DNA of 64,000 nucleotides, taken from NCBI RefSeq assembly GCF_011297335.1, contig NZ_JAAOTJ010000009.1, positions 124,001-188,000 on the forward strand, in the 5' to 3' direction. Positions 33,716 through 44,916 of this stretch are shown here, one piece after another; positions within the stretch are counted from its first letter, which is position 1, and the number at the start of each line of letters is the position of its first letter. Below the pieces are notes generated by a model. It was not told the DNA's origin. It did not search any database and worked only from the letters and a program-made list of their open reading frames with translations. A program made the position numbers and the translations under genes. The stretch is from Catellatospora methionotrophica. Lineage in GTDB: Bacteria > Actinomycetota > Actinomycetes > Mycobacteriales > Micromonosporaceae.

Positions 33716-35347
33716 ATGGCCGAGCTGACCATCTCGTCCGAGGAGATCCGTGGAGCGCTTGAGCGTTTCGTCTCCTCGTACGCGCCCGAGATCTCCCGCG
33801 AGGAGGTCGGCGTCGTCACCGAGGCCGGTGACGGCATCGCCAAGGTGGAGGGTCTCCCCTCGACCATGGCCAACGAGCTGCTGGAGTTCGCGGACGGCAC
33901 CCTGGGTGTCGCGCTGAACCTCGACGTCCGCGAGATCGGCGTCGTCGTGCTGGGCGCCTTCGAGGGCATCGAGGAGGGCCAGCCGGTCAAGCGCACCGGC
34001 CGCGTGCTCTCCGTGCCGGTCGGCGACAAGTTCCTGGGCCGCGTGGTGAACCCGCTGGGTGAGCCGATCGACGGCCTGGGCGAGATCGCCAACGAGGGCT
34101 TCCGCGAGCTGGAGCTGCAGGCTCCGAACGTGATGGTCCGCAAGTCGGTGCACGAGCCCCTGGCGACCGGCATCAAGGCCATCGACGCGATGACCCCGAT
34201 CGGCCGTGGCCAGCGTCAGCTGATCATCGGCGACCGCAAGACCGGCAAGACCTCGGTCGCGCTGGACGCGATCATCAACCAGCGCGACAACTGGAAGTCC
34301 GGCGACCCGGTCAAGCAGGTGCGCTGCATCTACGTGGCGATCGGCCAGAAGGCCTCCACCATCGCGTCCGTCAAGGGCACGCTGGAGCAGGCCGGCGCGA
34401 TGGAGTACACCACCATCGTCGCGTCGCCCGCCTCGGACCCGGCCGGCTTCAAGTACCTGTCGCCGTACGCCGGTTCGGCCATCGGCCAGCACTGGATGTA
34501 CGCCGGCAAGCACGTTCTGATCGTGTTCGACGACCTGAGCAAGCAGGCCGAGGCGTACCGCGCCGTGTCGCTGCTGCTGCGCCGCCCGCCGGGCCGTGAG
34601 GCCTACCCGGGTGACGTCTTCTACCTGCACTCGCGCCTGCTGGAGCGCTGCGCGAAGCTGTCGGACGAGCTGGGCGCGGGCTCGATGACCGGTCTGCCGA
34701 TCATCGAGACGAAGGCCGGCGACATCTCGGCGTTCATCCCGACCAACGTCATCTCCATCACCGACGGGCAGATCTTCCTCGAGGAGTCCCTGTTCAACTC
34801 GGGTGTGCGTCCGGCGATCAACGTCGGTACGTCCGTCTCCCGGGTCGGTGGCGCGGCGCAGACCAAGCCGATGCGCAAGGTCTCCGGCCGCCTGCGTCTG
34901 GACCTGGCCCAGTACCGCGAGCTGGAGTCGTTCGCGGCTTTCGCCTCGGACCTGGACAAGACCTCGCTGGCTCAGCTGGAGAAGGGCGGCCGGCTGGTCG
35001 AGCTGCTCAAGCAGCAGAACTTCTCGCCGTACCCGATGGAGGAGCAGGCCGTCTCGATCTGGTCCGGCACCGAGGGCAAGATCGACGACATCCCGGTCGC
35101 CGACGTGCGCCGCTTCGAGTCCGAGTTCCTGCAGCACCTGCGCAGCTCGCACAGCGACGTGCTGAAGACGATCGCGTCGGGCACCTGGGACGACGACGTG
35201 GCGGCCAAGCTCGACACCCTGATCACCGAGTTCAAGAAGGGCTTCCTGCCCGCCGAGGACCAGGCGATCGTGGACGTCGAGGCCGACGCGCTCGAGGGTG
35301 CTGAGAAGACCGAGACCGTCACCCGCATCGTGGCTGAGAAGAAGTAG
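33716..35347 (+). CDS. atpA: ATP synthase F1 subunit alpha
   Basis: A 543-residue regulatory subunit of the F1 hexamer. The P-loop GDRKTGKTS is near residues 173-181, [13 protein letters not shown] and [11 protein letters not shown]-like segments follow, and the ATP-synthase alpha/beta signature region is [16 protein letters not shown] 33716 starts [19 protein letters not shown]. Eleven upstream in-frame codons are not conserved in appearance. It is preceded by a 128-bp gap without a clear hairpin. Confidence 0.97.
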   Translation: MAELTISSEEIRGALERFVSSYAPEISREEVGVVTEAGDGIAKVEGLPSTMANELLEFADGTLGVALNLDVREIGVVVLGAFEGIEEGQPVKRTGRVLSVPVGDKFLGRVVNPLGEPIDGLGEIANEGFRELELQAPNVMVRKSVHEPLATGIKAIDAMTPIGRGQRQLIIGDRKTGKTSVALDAIINQRDNWKSGDPVKQVRCIYVAIGQKASTIASVKGTLEQAGAMEYTTIVASPASDPAGFKYLSPYAGSAIGQHWMYAGKHVLIVFDDLSKQAEAYRAVSLLLRRPPGREAYPGDVFYLHSRLLERCAKLSDELGAGSMTGLPIIETKAGDISAFIPTNVISITDGQIFLEESLFNSGVRPAINVGTSVSRVGGAAQTKPMRKVSGRLRLDLAQYRELESFAAFASDLDKTSLAQLEKGGRLVELLKQQNFSPYPMEEQAVSIWSGTEGKIDDIPVADVRRFESEFLQHLRSSHSDVLKTIASGTWDDDVAAKLDTLITEFKKGFLPAEDQAIVDVEADALEGAEKTETVTRIVAEKK

Positions 35348-35349
35348 CC

Positions 35350-37712
<2,363 letters not shown>

Positions 37713-37723
37713 GTCTGATCGCC

Positions 37724-37763
37724 GGAAGGCCCTCCTCCCCTCGCGGGAGGGGGGCCTTTCCGT
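37724..37763 (+). terminator. Terminator after atpD
   Basis: GGAAGGCC near 37724 pairs with GGCCTTTCC at 37753-37761, and the inner CTCCTCCCC pairs with GGGAGGGG around TCGC. A T-rich CTTTCCGTTG follows. It separates atpB-atpD from the LCP gene and atpC. Confidence 0.85.
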
Positions 37764-37814
37764 TGATACGGGCGAAGCAGGAGCGAACGTCGCATCTGCC
37801 TCGTTAGCCACATC

Positions 37815-39053
37815 ATGGTGGCGAAACGGTGGGGCAGGGCGGCGCGGTGGGCACGCTGGAGCGTGCTGGGCGGGACGGCGCTGATGCTGCTGAGCGGCGC
37901 GTCGCTGGTCACCGTGGACCGGGTGCTCGCGCGGTACGAAGGCGCGATCCACAAGGAGGACCTCTTCGGCGACGAGACCGGCCGCCAGGCGCCGCCGCGT
38001 CCCGAGGACATCAAGGGCCCGCTGAACATCCTGCTGGCGGGCATCGACCCCCGGCACGACGACCCGTTCTGGATTCCCCGCGCGGACTCGGTCCTGGTCA
38101 TGCACATCCCGGCCGGGCTGGACCGCGGCTACCTGTTCTCGCTGCCCCGTGACCTGCTGGTGGCGATCCCGCCGTTCGCGAAGGCCGGTTACGGCGGCAA
38201 CGCCGCCGACAAGCTCGCGCACGCGATGTACTTCGGCTCGATGGTGCCCGGCGACCGGCGCGCCAACCACGCCCAGGGCTTCGAGCTGCTGGCCGCGACG
38301 GTCAGCCAGTACACCGGGATCGCCCGGTTCGACGCCGGTGCGATCATCGACTTCAGCGGCTTCAAGGACGTCATCGACGCGCTCGGCGGCATCGACATGA
38401 CGGTCGACGAGCGGGTCGCCTCGATCCACCTGGAGCCGGACGGCGACCCCCGCGACCGCGGCGCCAGCGAGACCGGCTACGTGGGCGAGCAGATGGTCTA
38501 CGAGGTGGGCCGCCGCCACTTCAAGGGCTGGCAGGCGCTGGACTATGCCCGGCAGCGCTACGTGACCGGCGGCGACTACGCCCGCCAGCGGCACCAGCAG
38601 CAGCTGGTCCGCGCCATGATCGAGAAGGCGTTCAGCGACGACGTGCTGACCGACCCGCTGCAGATGGACACCGTGCTGCGGGCGGCCGGGGAGTCGCTGA
38701 CCTTCAGCGGCCGCGGGCACAGCGTGATCGACTGGGCGTTCGCGATGCAGGACCTGCGCCCCAGCACCGTGCACATGGTCAAGCTGTCCGGTGGCGGCGT
38801 CGGGCGCTACGTCGTCGACAAGGGCAAGGACGACGACAAGGGCGGCGGCGACGACGGCGGTGGGGACGACGGTGACGACGGCGGGGACGACGACGAGAAG
38901 AAGGACGACAAGAAGAAGAAGTCCAAGCCCAAGATGAAGTACCAGTACCAGGGTGAGCAGTTGGACTACTACGCCAAGCAGTTCCTCGCCTCGGTCGCGG
39001 CGGGCTCGGTCGAGAACTTCGTGGCGTTCCATCCCGAAATGCTGAGTAAGTGA
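37815..39053 (+). CDS. LytR-CpsA-Psr (LCP) family protein
   Basis: LCP enzymes attach teichoic acids, arabinogalactan or capsule polymers to peptidoglycan from lipid-linked donors. The 412-residue protein has a membrane anchor (about residues 15-38) and an LCP domain with PLNILLAGIDPR, RADSVLVMHIPA, YLFSLPRDLLVAIP, FSGFKDVIDALGGIDMTVDE and ALDYARQRY. Near residues 335-378 is an unusual Asp/Gly-rich then Lys-rich stretch before a folded C-terminus. It lies between atpD and atpC, behind the atpD terminator, an unexpected place. Confidence 0.92.
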   Translation: MVAKRWGRAARWARWSVLGGTALMLLSGASLVTVDRVLARYEGAIHKEDLFGDETGRQAPPRPEDIKGPLNILLAGIDPRHDDPFWIPRADSVLVMHIPAGLDRGYLFSLPRDLLVAIPPFAKAGYGGNAADKLAHAMYFGSMVPGDRRANHAQGFELLAATVSQYTGIARFDAGAIIDFSGFKDVIDALGGIDMTVDERVASIHLEPDGDPRDRGASETGYVGEQMVYEVGRRHFKGWQALDYARQRYVTGGDYARQRHQQQLVRAMIEKAFSDDVLTDPLQMDTVLRAAGESLTFSGRGHSVIDWAFAMQDLRPSTVHMVKLSGGGVGRYVVDKGKDDDKGGGDDGGGDDGDDGGDDDEKKDDKKKKSKPKMKYQYQGEQLDYYAKQFLASVAAGSVENFVAFHPEMLSK

Positions 39054-39150
39054 GAGTGGCCCTCAGCTCACACTGACCGGTCCTGCTGAGAGCCGCTGAT
39101 CACCGGCGGTTAGACTCGCTGCACCAATCTTGCACACCTGAGGAGTCATC

Positions 39151-39435
39151 GTGGCCAAGCTGCTCCAGGTCGAGCTCGTCGCCGTCGAGGAGAAGGTCTG
39201 GTCCGGGCAGGCCGAGATGGTCATCGCCCGTACCACCGAGGGCGAGCTGGGCGTGCTGCCCAGTCACGCGCCGCTGCTCGGCCAGCTGGCCAACCCCGGC
39301 GGAGTGCGCATCATCCTGCCGGGCGGCGAGGAGAAGGCCTACGACGTCCACGGCGGCTTCCTGTCGGTCACGACCGAGGGCGTGACGGTGCTGGCGGAGA
39401 CCGCGACCCCGGTCGCTACCGCCGCGCGGCACTGA
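39151..39435 (+). CDS. atpC: ATP synthase F1 subunit epsilon
   Basis: A 94-residue epsilon subunit with only the N-terminal beta-sandwich (LQVELVAVEEKVWSGQAEMV, TEGELGVLPSHAPLLGQL, VHGGFLSVTTEGVTVLAE). The C-terminal helical hairpin of longer relatives is missing, as is common in actinobacteria. The start is GTG 39151 with GAGGAG 5-6 nt upstream. TAGACT (39111-39116) may be the -10 of a separate promoter, which would be needed because of the terminator after atpD. Confidence 0.95.
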   Translation: MAKLLQVELVAVEEKVWSGQAEMVIARTTEGELGVLPSHAPLLGQLANPGGVRIILPGGEEKAYDVHGGFLSVTTEGVTVLAETATPVATAARH

Positions 39436-39454
39436 GCGACCAGCGCTCCCGACG

Positions 39455-39877
39455 ATGAGGTCGCTGCTCGAAGTAGTCGCCATCGGCCTCGTCGTCCTGC
39501 TCGCCCTGCTGGCGGGCCTGTTCGTGCGCCGCGAGGTGTTCGCGCGCGGCCACGGCACCGTGGAGCTCTACCTCCGGCTGCGCCAGAGCGCCGGAGGCCG
39601 CGGCTGGGCACCCGGCTTCGCGCAGTTCCGCGGCGACGACCTGCGGTGGTACCGGATGTTCAGCCTGTCCCCGCGTCCCCGCCGCACGCTGTCCCGGCGC
39701 GACCTGAAGGTCGTGGCTCGGCGCGCGCCGAGCGCGGAGGAGGCGGTGCTGGTGCCCGCCGACTGGGTCGTGCTGCAGTGCGCCGACTCGCGGGCCGAGG
39801 TCGAGATCGCGATGCCGCTGCACACCGTCACCGGCTTCCTATCCTGGCTCGAAGCGGCCGCCCCCTACTCCACCTGA
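39455..39877 (+). CDS. DUF2550-family membrane protein
   Basis: A 140-residue protein with one N-terminal helix (residues 5-24, LEVVAIGLVVLLALLAGLFV), then a soluble domain with GHGTVELYLRLRQ, GWAPGFAQFRGDDLRWYRMF and SPRPRRTLSRRDL, which defines DUF2550 (Rv1312 in M. tuberculosis, also just after atpC). The function is unknown. It starts 19 nt after atpC and is probably co-transcribed with it. Confidence 0.93.
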   Translation: MRSLLEVVAIGLVVLLALLAGLFVRREVFARGHGTVELYLRLRQSAGGRGWAPGFAQFRGDDLRWYRMFSLSPRPRRTLSRRDLKVVARRAPSAEEAVLVPADWVVLQCADSRAEVEIAMPLHTVTGFLSWLEAAAPYST

Positions 39878-39884
39878 CCGCCGC

Positions 39885-40670
39885 TCAGGGCGCGGGCGAG
39901 CGGCGATAGCGACGCAACGCCAGCGGGACCGCCAGCAGCAGGAGCACCACGACCCAACCCCAAGCCAGCGCGTACGCCATGGGCGGGCGCGGGCCCGGCT
40001 CGTTGCCCCACAGCAGGCGCAGCGCCGTGGCGACGGCGGAGACGGGATTGGCCTCGGCGAGCGGGCGCAGCCACGGCGGCATGGTGGCCGGGGGCGCCAG
40101 CACGCTGGACACGAAGGTCACCGGCAGCAGGCAGGCCAGCACCAGCAGTCGCGCGGTGCGGGGAGCGCCCGCGCACAGCCCCACGAGCACGGACAGCCAC
40201 GTGACGGCGTACCCGAAGGTCAGGAGCAGGGCGAAGCCCGCCACGGCCGCAGCGGGGCCACTGTGCACACGCCAGCCCGCGATCACCCCGACCGCCGCCG
40301 CGACCGCCGCCGTCATCGCGACCCGGACCAGATCCGACCCGGTACGCCCGAACAGCGCCGCGGCCGCGGACACGGGCAGGGTCCGGAACCGGTCGACCAT
40401 GCCCCCGCGTACGTCCTGCGCCACGCCCACCGCGGCCAGCCCGGCGGCCAGCGCGACAGCCTGCACGAGCAGTCCCGGCGTCAGGAACGCCGCATAGTCG
40501 GCGACCCCCGGCACCCGGATCACGCCACCGAGGATCACCCCGAACACCAGCATGAACAGCACCGGCTGCAGCACCGCCAGCGTCGTCAGCCGAGGTTCGC
40601 GCCGCCCGCGCAGCAGCCCGCGCCGAGCCGTGACCCAGACATCCCGTGCCGCCCCCGCGAACTCGCTCAC
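39885..40670 (-). CDS. ABC-2-type drug exporter permease (DrrB-like)
   Basis: The 261-residue membrane protein has about six helices. It shows EPRLTTLAVLQPVLFMLVFG, GMVDRFRTLPVSAAAALFGR (the ABC-2 transport signature) and PVTFVSSVLAPPATMPPWLR, typical of daunorubicin-type permeases. GTG 40670 is chosen because AGAGGG lies 8 nt upstream. It follows the ATPase gene by 28 nt, giving a two-gene exporter. It is convergent with DUF2550. Confidence 0.9.
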   Translation of the reverse strand: MSEFAGAARDVWVTARRGLLRGRREPRLTTLAVLQPVLFMLVFGVILGGVIRVPGVADYAAFLTPGLLVQAVALAAGLAAVGVAQDVRGGMVDRFRTLPVSAAAALFGRTGSDLVRVAMTAAVAAAVGVIAGWRVHSGPAAAVAGFALLLTFGYAVTWLSVLVGLCAGAPRTARLLVLACLLPVTFVSSVLAPPATMPPWLRPLAEANPVSAVATALRLLWGNEPGPRPPMAYALAWGWVVVLLLLAVPLALRRYRRSPAP

Positions 40671-40698
40671 GCCCACATCCCTCTGCCGGTCCACCTGC

Positions 40699-41670
40699 TC
40701 ATGTCCGGGCCTCCTCCTCGGCCAGGGTGGGGGTGACGGACTGGCCGGTGAGCTTGCGGAAGACGTCGTCGAGGCTGGCCCGGTGGATGCCGATGTCGAC
40801 CGGCTCGATCCCGGCCGCGTCGAGGCGGCGCACCAGCTCGACCAGCGCCGGGGTGCCCGCCACGACCGGGGCCTGGACCAGGTGCTGATCGGCGAAGACG
40901 ACCGCCTGGCCGCCACACACCCGGTTCAGGATGTCCTCGGCGACCTGGGTCTCGGCCCGGTTGCCCAGCACGACCTGCAGCCGCTCGCCGCCGATGTGCC
41001 GGGTCAGCTCCTGCGGCGTGCCGCGGGTGAGCGCGCTGCCCCGGTCGAGCACCACGATCTGGTCGGCCAGCTCGTCGGCCTCGTCCAGGTGCCGGGTCGC
41101 CAGCAGCAGGGTGGTGCCGTCGCGCACCCGCTCGCTGATCACGTCCCAGATGCCGAGCCTGCTGCGCTGGTCCAGGCCCGCGGTGGGCTCGTCGAGCAGG
41201 ACGACCGGCGGCGCGGCGACCAGCGCCCCGGCCAGGTCCAGGCGGCGGCGCATGCCCGCCGGGTAGGCGCTCGCGGGCCGGTGCGCGGCCTCGGTCAGGC
41301 GGAAACGCTCCAGCAGTTCCTCGGCCCGTGACCGGGCGCGGCGGCGGCCCATCCGGTGCAGCAGGGCGAGCTGTTCCAGGTTCTCGAACCCGGTGAGGAA
41401 GCCGTCGACGGCCGGGCGCTGGCCGGACACGCCGATGTCGCGGCGGGCCCAGCGGGGGCGGGTCAGCACGTCCACGCCGTTGACCAGGCAGCTGCCCGCG
41501 TCGGGGCGGAGCAGGGTGGCCATGATGCGCACCGCGGTGGTCTTGCCCGACCGGTCCGGCCCGAGCAGCGCCGCCACGGTGCCCTCCGGCACGCTCAGCG
41601 ACAGGCCGGCCAGCGCGGTCACCGAGCCGTACCGCTTGACCAGCCCCTCCGCGACGATCGCAGCGGCCAT
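40699..41670 (-). CDS. DrrA-like ABC ATP-binding protein with altered motifs
   Basis: A 323-residue ATPase of the drug-export family. Walker A reads GPDRSGKTTAVRI (usually GPNGAGKTT), the signature region YPAGMRRRLDLAGAL (usually YSGGMRRRLDLA), Walker B VVLLDEPTAGLD, and the H-loop LLATRHLDEADELAD has Arg where His is usual. Core Lys and Asp-Glu remain, so ATP hydrolysis is possible but may be altered. TACCGT (41677-41682, minus strand) ends 6 nt before ATG 41670, suggesting a leaderless mRNA and this start rather than the ATG/GTG upstream. Confidence 0.9.
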   Translation of the reverse strand: MAAAIVAEGLVKRYGSVTALAGLSLSVPEGTVAALLGPDRSGKTTAVRIMATLLRPDAGSCLVNGVDVLTRPRWARRDIGVSGQRPAVDGFLTGFENLEQLALLHRMGRRRARSRAEELLERFRLTEAAHRPASAYPAGMRRRLDLAGALVAAPPVVLLDEPTAGLDQRSRLGIWDVISERVRDGTTLLLATRHLDEADELADQIVVLDRGSALTRGTPQELTRHIGGERLQVVLGNRAETQVAEDILNRVCGGQAVVFADQHLVQAPVVAGTPALVELVRRLDAAGIEPVDIGIHRASLDDVFRKLTGQSVTPTLAEEEART

Positions 41671-41718
41671 GGACACACGGTAGTCACGGGGTGGACCCGG
41701 CGCGCCGGATCCGCCCTT

Positions 41719-42105
41719 TTACCGGCTCGCGACCAGTTCGGCCTCGTACCCCTGCTCGTCCTCCAGGTAGGCCGCGTAGCTGTCCGGGCCGCCCGCGTGC
41801 GGGTGCCGGTCGGCGAACAGCAGCCGCCAGCCGTGCTCGCCCGCCGCCGCGACCAGCCGGTCCACGTCCGCCGGGGAGCCCGCGTGCAGCGCCAGGTGGT
41901 TCAGTCCGGGGGCGCGCCGCTCGTGGCGGTCGCCGACCAGGTCGGGCGAGGCCTCGAAGACGACGTACGCCGTGCCGTGCCGCCAGGAGACCCCGGCGTC
42001 CCAGCGCTGGTGCTCGACCCAGCCCAGCGTGGTCAGCAGCCAGCCCCAGGAGCGCTCGGCCGCCGCCAGGTCCGGCACCCACACCTCGACGTGGTGCAGG
42101 CTCAC
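41719..42105 (-). CDS. VOC-family protein
   Basis: A 128-residue glyoxalase-fold protein starting [20 protein letters not shown], with GWRLLFADRHPHAGGPDSY and YLEDEQGYEAELVA at the end. It carries the usual His in the first strand and Glu in the last, so it can probably bind metal. The substrate is unknown. GTG 42105 overlaps the cobO stop by 4 bp, so translation is coupled. Confidence 0.9.
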   Translation of the reverse strand: MSLHHVEVWVPDLAAAERSWGWLLTTLGWVEHQRWDAGVSWRHGTAYVVFEASPDLVGDRHERRAPGLNHLALHAGSPADVDRLVAAAGEHGWRLLFADRHPHAGGPDSYAAYLEDEQGYEAELVASR

Positions 42106-42680
42106 CGGTTGGCCCCGGGCACCCACTTCACGTCCGCCGCGCCATCGGAATTGGCGACTCTTCCGAGGATGAACAGCAGATCGGAGAGCCGGTTGAGATA
42201 CTGTGCGGGCAGCGGGCCGGTGCGCTCCGCGTCCACGCTCAGCAGCGCGAACGAGGAACGTTCGGCGCGCCGGGCGGTGGTTCGCGCGACGTGCAGCAGG
42301 GCCGCACCAGGCGAACCCCCCGGCAGGATAAAAGAATCCAGCTTGGTCAGTCGTGCGTTGAACTCGTCGCACCAGCCTTCCAGGCGGGTGACGTAGTCCT
42401 GCGTGACGCGCAGCGGCGGGTACTTCGGATCGGGGGTGATCGGGTTGCACAGGTCGGCGCCCACGTCGAACAGATCGTTCTGGATGAGGGTCAGCACGTT
42501 GCGCACATCATCGGCGAGTTCGCCCAGCGCGAGCGCCACGCCCAGCGCGGCGTTGCACTCGTCCACATCGGCGTACGCGGCGATGCGCGGATCGGTCTTG
42601 TCCACGCGCTCGCCGTTGCCGAGCGCAGTGGTACCGGCGTCGCCGGTCCTGGTGTAGATGCGGGTGAGGTGAACAGCCAT
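42102..42680 (-). CDS. Cob(I)alamin adenosyltransferase, PduO type
   Basis: It transfers the adenosyl group of ATP to cob(I)alamin, making the cofactor of mutases such as MeaA (48547-50538). The 192-residue helical bundle shows [18 protein letters not shown] at the ATP site, [19 protein letters not shown]-like [24 protein letters not shown] and [20 protein letters not shown] (42688-42693, minus strand) ends 7 nt before ATG 42680, so it appears leaderless. It is divergent from murA, the same arrangement as in M. tuberculosis (Rv1314c-murA). Confidence 0.95.
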   Translation of the reverse strand: MAVHLTRIYTRTGDAGTTALGNGERVDKTDPRIAAYADVDECNAALGVALALGELADDVRNVLTLIQNDLFDVGADLCNPITPDPKYPPLRVTQDYVTRLEGWCDEFNARLTKLDSFILPGGSPGAALLHVARTTARRAERSSFALLSVDAERTGPLPAQYLNRLSDLLFILGRVANSDGAADVKWVPGANR

Positions 42681-42774
42681 GACAGCGAGCCTAATGGTGG
42701 CCGACGGTGGTGACTCCGTCGGCGCGTTGCTGGCGGACGTCCGGACGGGGGGTCCGGTCTCTACGATGGCCGAC

Positions 42775-44055
42775 GTGGATGTGATCCGGGTCAAGGGCGG
42801 CGTACGGCTGGCCGGCGAGGTCGGCGTGGTCGGCGCGAAGAACAGTGCGCTCAAACTGATGGCAGCGGCGTTGCTGGCCGAAGGCGAGAGCGTGATCACG
42901 AATGTGCCGCGCATCACCGACATCGCGCTGATGGGGGAGGTGCTGCGGCGGCTGGGTGCGGAGGTCGCCTTCGATGGTGATCAGGTGCGCATCGCCGTGC
43001 CCGCCAAACTGCACCCGGAGGCGGACTATGAGCTGGTCCGCCGCCTGCGGGCGTCGATCTGCGTGCTCGGACCGCTGCTGGCGCGCTGCGGCAGGGTGCG
43101 GGTCGCGCACCCGGGCGGCGACGCGATCGGCTCGCGCGGGCTGGACATGCACGTGTCCGGCCTGGCCAAGATGGGTGCCGACATCAGCGGCGAGCACGGC
43201 TTCGTGGTCGCCGAGGCCCCCTCGGGCCTGCACGGCGCGAAGATCAGTCTCGACTTCCCCAGCGTCGGCGCGACCGAGAACCTGCTGATGGCGGCCGTGC
43301 TGGCGCGCGGCACCACGGTGATCGACAACGTGGCCCGCGAGCCGGAGATCGTCGACATCTGCCAGATGCTGATCGGGATGGGCGCGCGCATCGAGGGTGC
43401 GGGCACCTCCGAGCTGACCGTGCACGGCGTCAGCCAGCTCCAGCCCGTCGAGCACGCCACCATCGGCGACCGCATCGTCGCCGGGACCTGGGCCTTCGGC
43501 GCCGCGATGACCAGGGGCGACGTGACGGTGCGCGGCATCGACCCGCGCTGCCTGGAGATCGCCCTGGACAAGATCCAGCAGGCGGGGGGCGAGGTCGACT
43601 ACGGCGGCGACTGGTTCCGGGTGCGCATGGCCGACCGGCCCACCGCGGTCGACGTACGCACGCTGCCCTTCCCCGGTTTCGCGACCGACCTGCTGCCGAT
43701 GGCGATCGGCATGGCCGCGGTCGCCGACGGGGTCTCGCTGATCACGGAGAACATCTTCGACGGGCGGTTCATGTTCGCCGAGGAGCTCAAGCGCCTCGGC
43801 GCGGACATCCGCATCGAGGGCCACCACGCCATGGTCCGCGGCCGCGACAACCTGTCCAGCGCCGAGGTCACCGCCAGCGACATCCGGGCCGGAGCGGGCC
43901 TGGTCATCGCCGGCCTGTGCGGCGACGGCGTGACGACGGTCCGCGCCGTCCACCACATCGACCGCGGCTACCCCGACTTCACCGGCGACCTCCGCTCCCT
44001 GGGCGTCCAAGTCGAACGCGCCGAAACCCCCGCCGACCCCGAATACGGCTTCTAA
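42775..44055 (+). CDS. murA: UDP-N-acetylglucosamine 1-carboxyvinyltransferase with Asp in place of the catalytic Cys
   Basis: MurA transfers enolpyruvate from PEP to UDP-GlcNAc, the first committed step of peptidoglycan synthesis. The 426-residue protein has [37 protein letters not shown] and [19 protein letters not shown]. Residue 116 is Asp where fosfomycin-sensitive enzymes have Cys. TACGAT (42762-42767) ends 7 nt before GTG 42775, so I start there and infer a leaderless mRNA. ATG 42766 overlaps the hexamer and is the alternative. Confidence 0.96.
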   Translation: MDVIRVKGGVRLAGEVGVVGAKNSALKLMAAALLAEGESVITNVPRITDIALMGEVLRRLGAEVAFDGDQVRIAVPAKLHPEADYELVRRLRASICVLGPLLARCGRVRVAHPGGDAIGSRGLDMHVSGLAKMGADISGEHGFVVAEAPSGLHGAKISLDFPSVGATENLLMAAVLARGTTVIDNVAREPEIVDICQMLIGMGARIEGAGTSELTVHGVSQLQPVEHATIGDRIVAGTWAFGAAMTRGDVTVRGIDPRCLEIALDKIQQAGGEVDYGGDWFRVRMADRPTAVDVRTLPFPGFATDLLPMAIGMAAVADGVSLITENIFDGRFMFAEELKRLGADIRIEGHHAMVRGRDNLSSAEVTASDIRAGAGLVIAGLCGDGVTTVRAVHHIDRGYPDFTGDLRSLGVQVERAETPADPEYGF

Positions 44056-44158
44056 CCCGCCCCGCCCGCCCCTCCGCCCTGCCCGGCCTCGCCTCGCCTC
44101 GCCCGGCCTCGCCTCGCCTCGCCTCGCCTCGTCGCCCGGCCCCGCGCCGCCATCTGCC
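44056..44158. repeat. Tandem CGCCT-type low-complexity tract after murA
   Basis: Between about 44086 and 44132 the unit CGCCT (CTCGC) is repeated about nine times with a CCCGG interruption. The 400-bp gap 44056-44454 contains this tract, the family-B hairpin (44159-44219), and then a G-rich stretch of GGGCGGGCCGGG-like words up to about 44440. I see no gene in it. Confidence 0.6.
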
Positions 44159-44219
44159 GCAACTCTTAAAGACTCGCGGCCTCGGGGAGGTCCTGGGGCC
44201 GCGAGTCTTTAAGAGTTGC
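44159..44219. repeat. Inverted repeat (family B, copy 2)
   Basis: Arms 44159-44181 and 44197-44219 are exact 23-bp reverse complements, starting GCAACTCTTAAAGACTCGCG, identical to the outer arms at 20150-20210. The central 15 nt differ. It lies between convergent murA and the DUF2007-like gene. Confidence 0.88.
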
Positions 44220-44454
44220 GAACGTCGGGGCGGGGCGGGCCGGGCAGGCCAGGCCAGGTCGGGTCGGGCCAGGCCGGGTCGGGTGGCTGTGGGGCGGGCC
44301 CAGGTCGGGCGGGGCGGTGGCGGGCTGGCCGCAGGGCGGGATCGGGCGGGCCGCGGGCGGGTCGGTGTCGGGCGGGCCGCAGGGCGGGATCGGACGGGCC
44401 GCGGGCGGGGCGGGCGACCGGGGAGACCGGGGAGGTGGGTGATGGTGGGTGGGG

Positions 44455-44775
44455 TCAGCGGGTTTCGCCGACGACGCGGCGGGCGCGGCTGACCTCGTCG
44501 GTGAAGACCAGTACGCGGATGCGCCCGTCGGGTGCGGTGGCCAGGGTGGCGCGGATGCCGACGGTGTTCAGGTGCTCGCGGATGAGCGTCGCGTCGGCGA
44601 GCGTACGGACCACGGCGGCGCTTGCGAGCAGGCCGTAGTCGTCCAGGGCGGGGCTCGGCGCGACCGGGGCGGCTGTCTCGGTGTCGCGCTGCAGACCGCG
44701 GTGCAGAACCACGGCGAGGACCGCGATCGCGACCATGGCGACCATCGGGCCGGCGAGATAGGCACTAGCAGGCAT
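44455..44775 (-). CDS. Small membrane protein with a DUF2007-like domain
   Basis: A 106-residue protein with one N-terminal helix (about residues 6-25, YLAGPMVAMVAIAVLAVVLH), a linker, and a small domain, LLASAAVVRTLADATLIREH through IRVLVFTDEVSRARRVVGE. The latter resembles the DUF2007 putative signal-transducing fold, an inference from pattern only. ATG 44775 lies 6 nt after CAGACT (44782-44787, minus strand), consistent with a leaderless mRNA. An ATG five codons upstream lies before that hexamer and is rejected. Confidence 0.75.
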   Translation of the reverse strand: MPASAYLAGPMVAMVAIAVLAVVLHRGLQRDTETAAPVAPSPALDDYGLLASAAVVRTLADATLIREHLNTVGIRATLATAPDGRIRVLVFTDEVSRARRVVGETR

Positions 44776-44916
44776 GATCCCAGTCTGCACCTGGTAGCCG
44801 GGGTCGCGAGGCCGTTCGCGGCCTCCTGAGCGGTCGTTTAGGCTCGACGCGTCCGGCCGCGCCTACACCGGCCGCCGGACGACACCGGATCTTGTTCCCC
44901 AGTGGGAGGCAGTGCA

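Noticed and set aside
44086-44132. CRISPR or functional satellite in the CGCCT tract
   Set aside because: The unit is 5 bp with no unique spacers. It is simple-sequence DNA.
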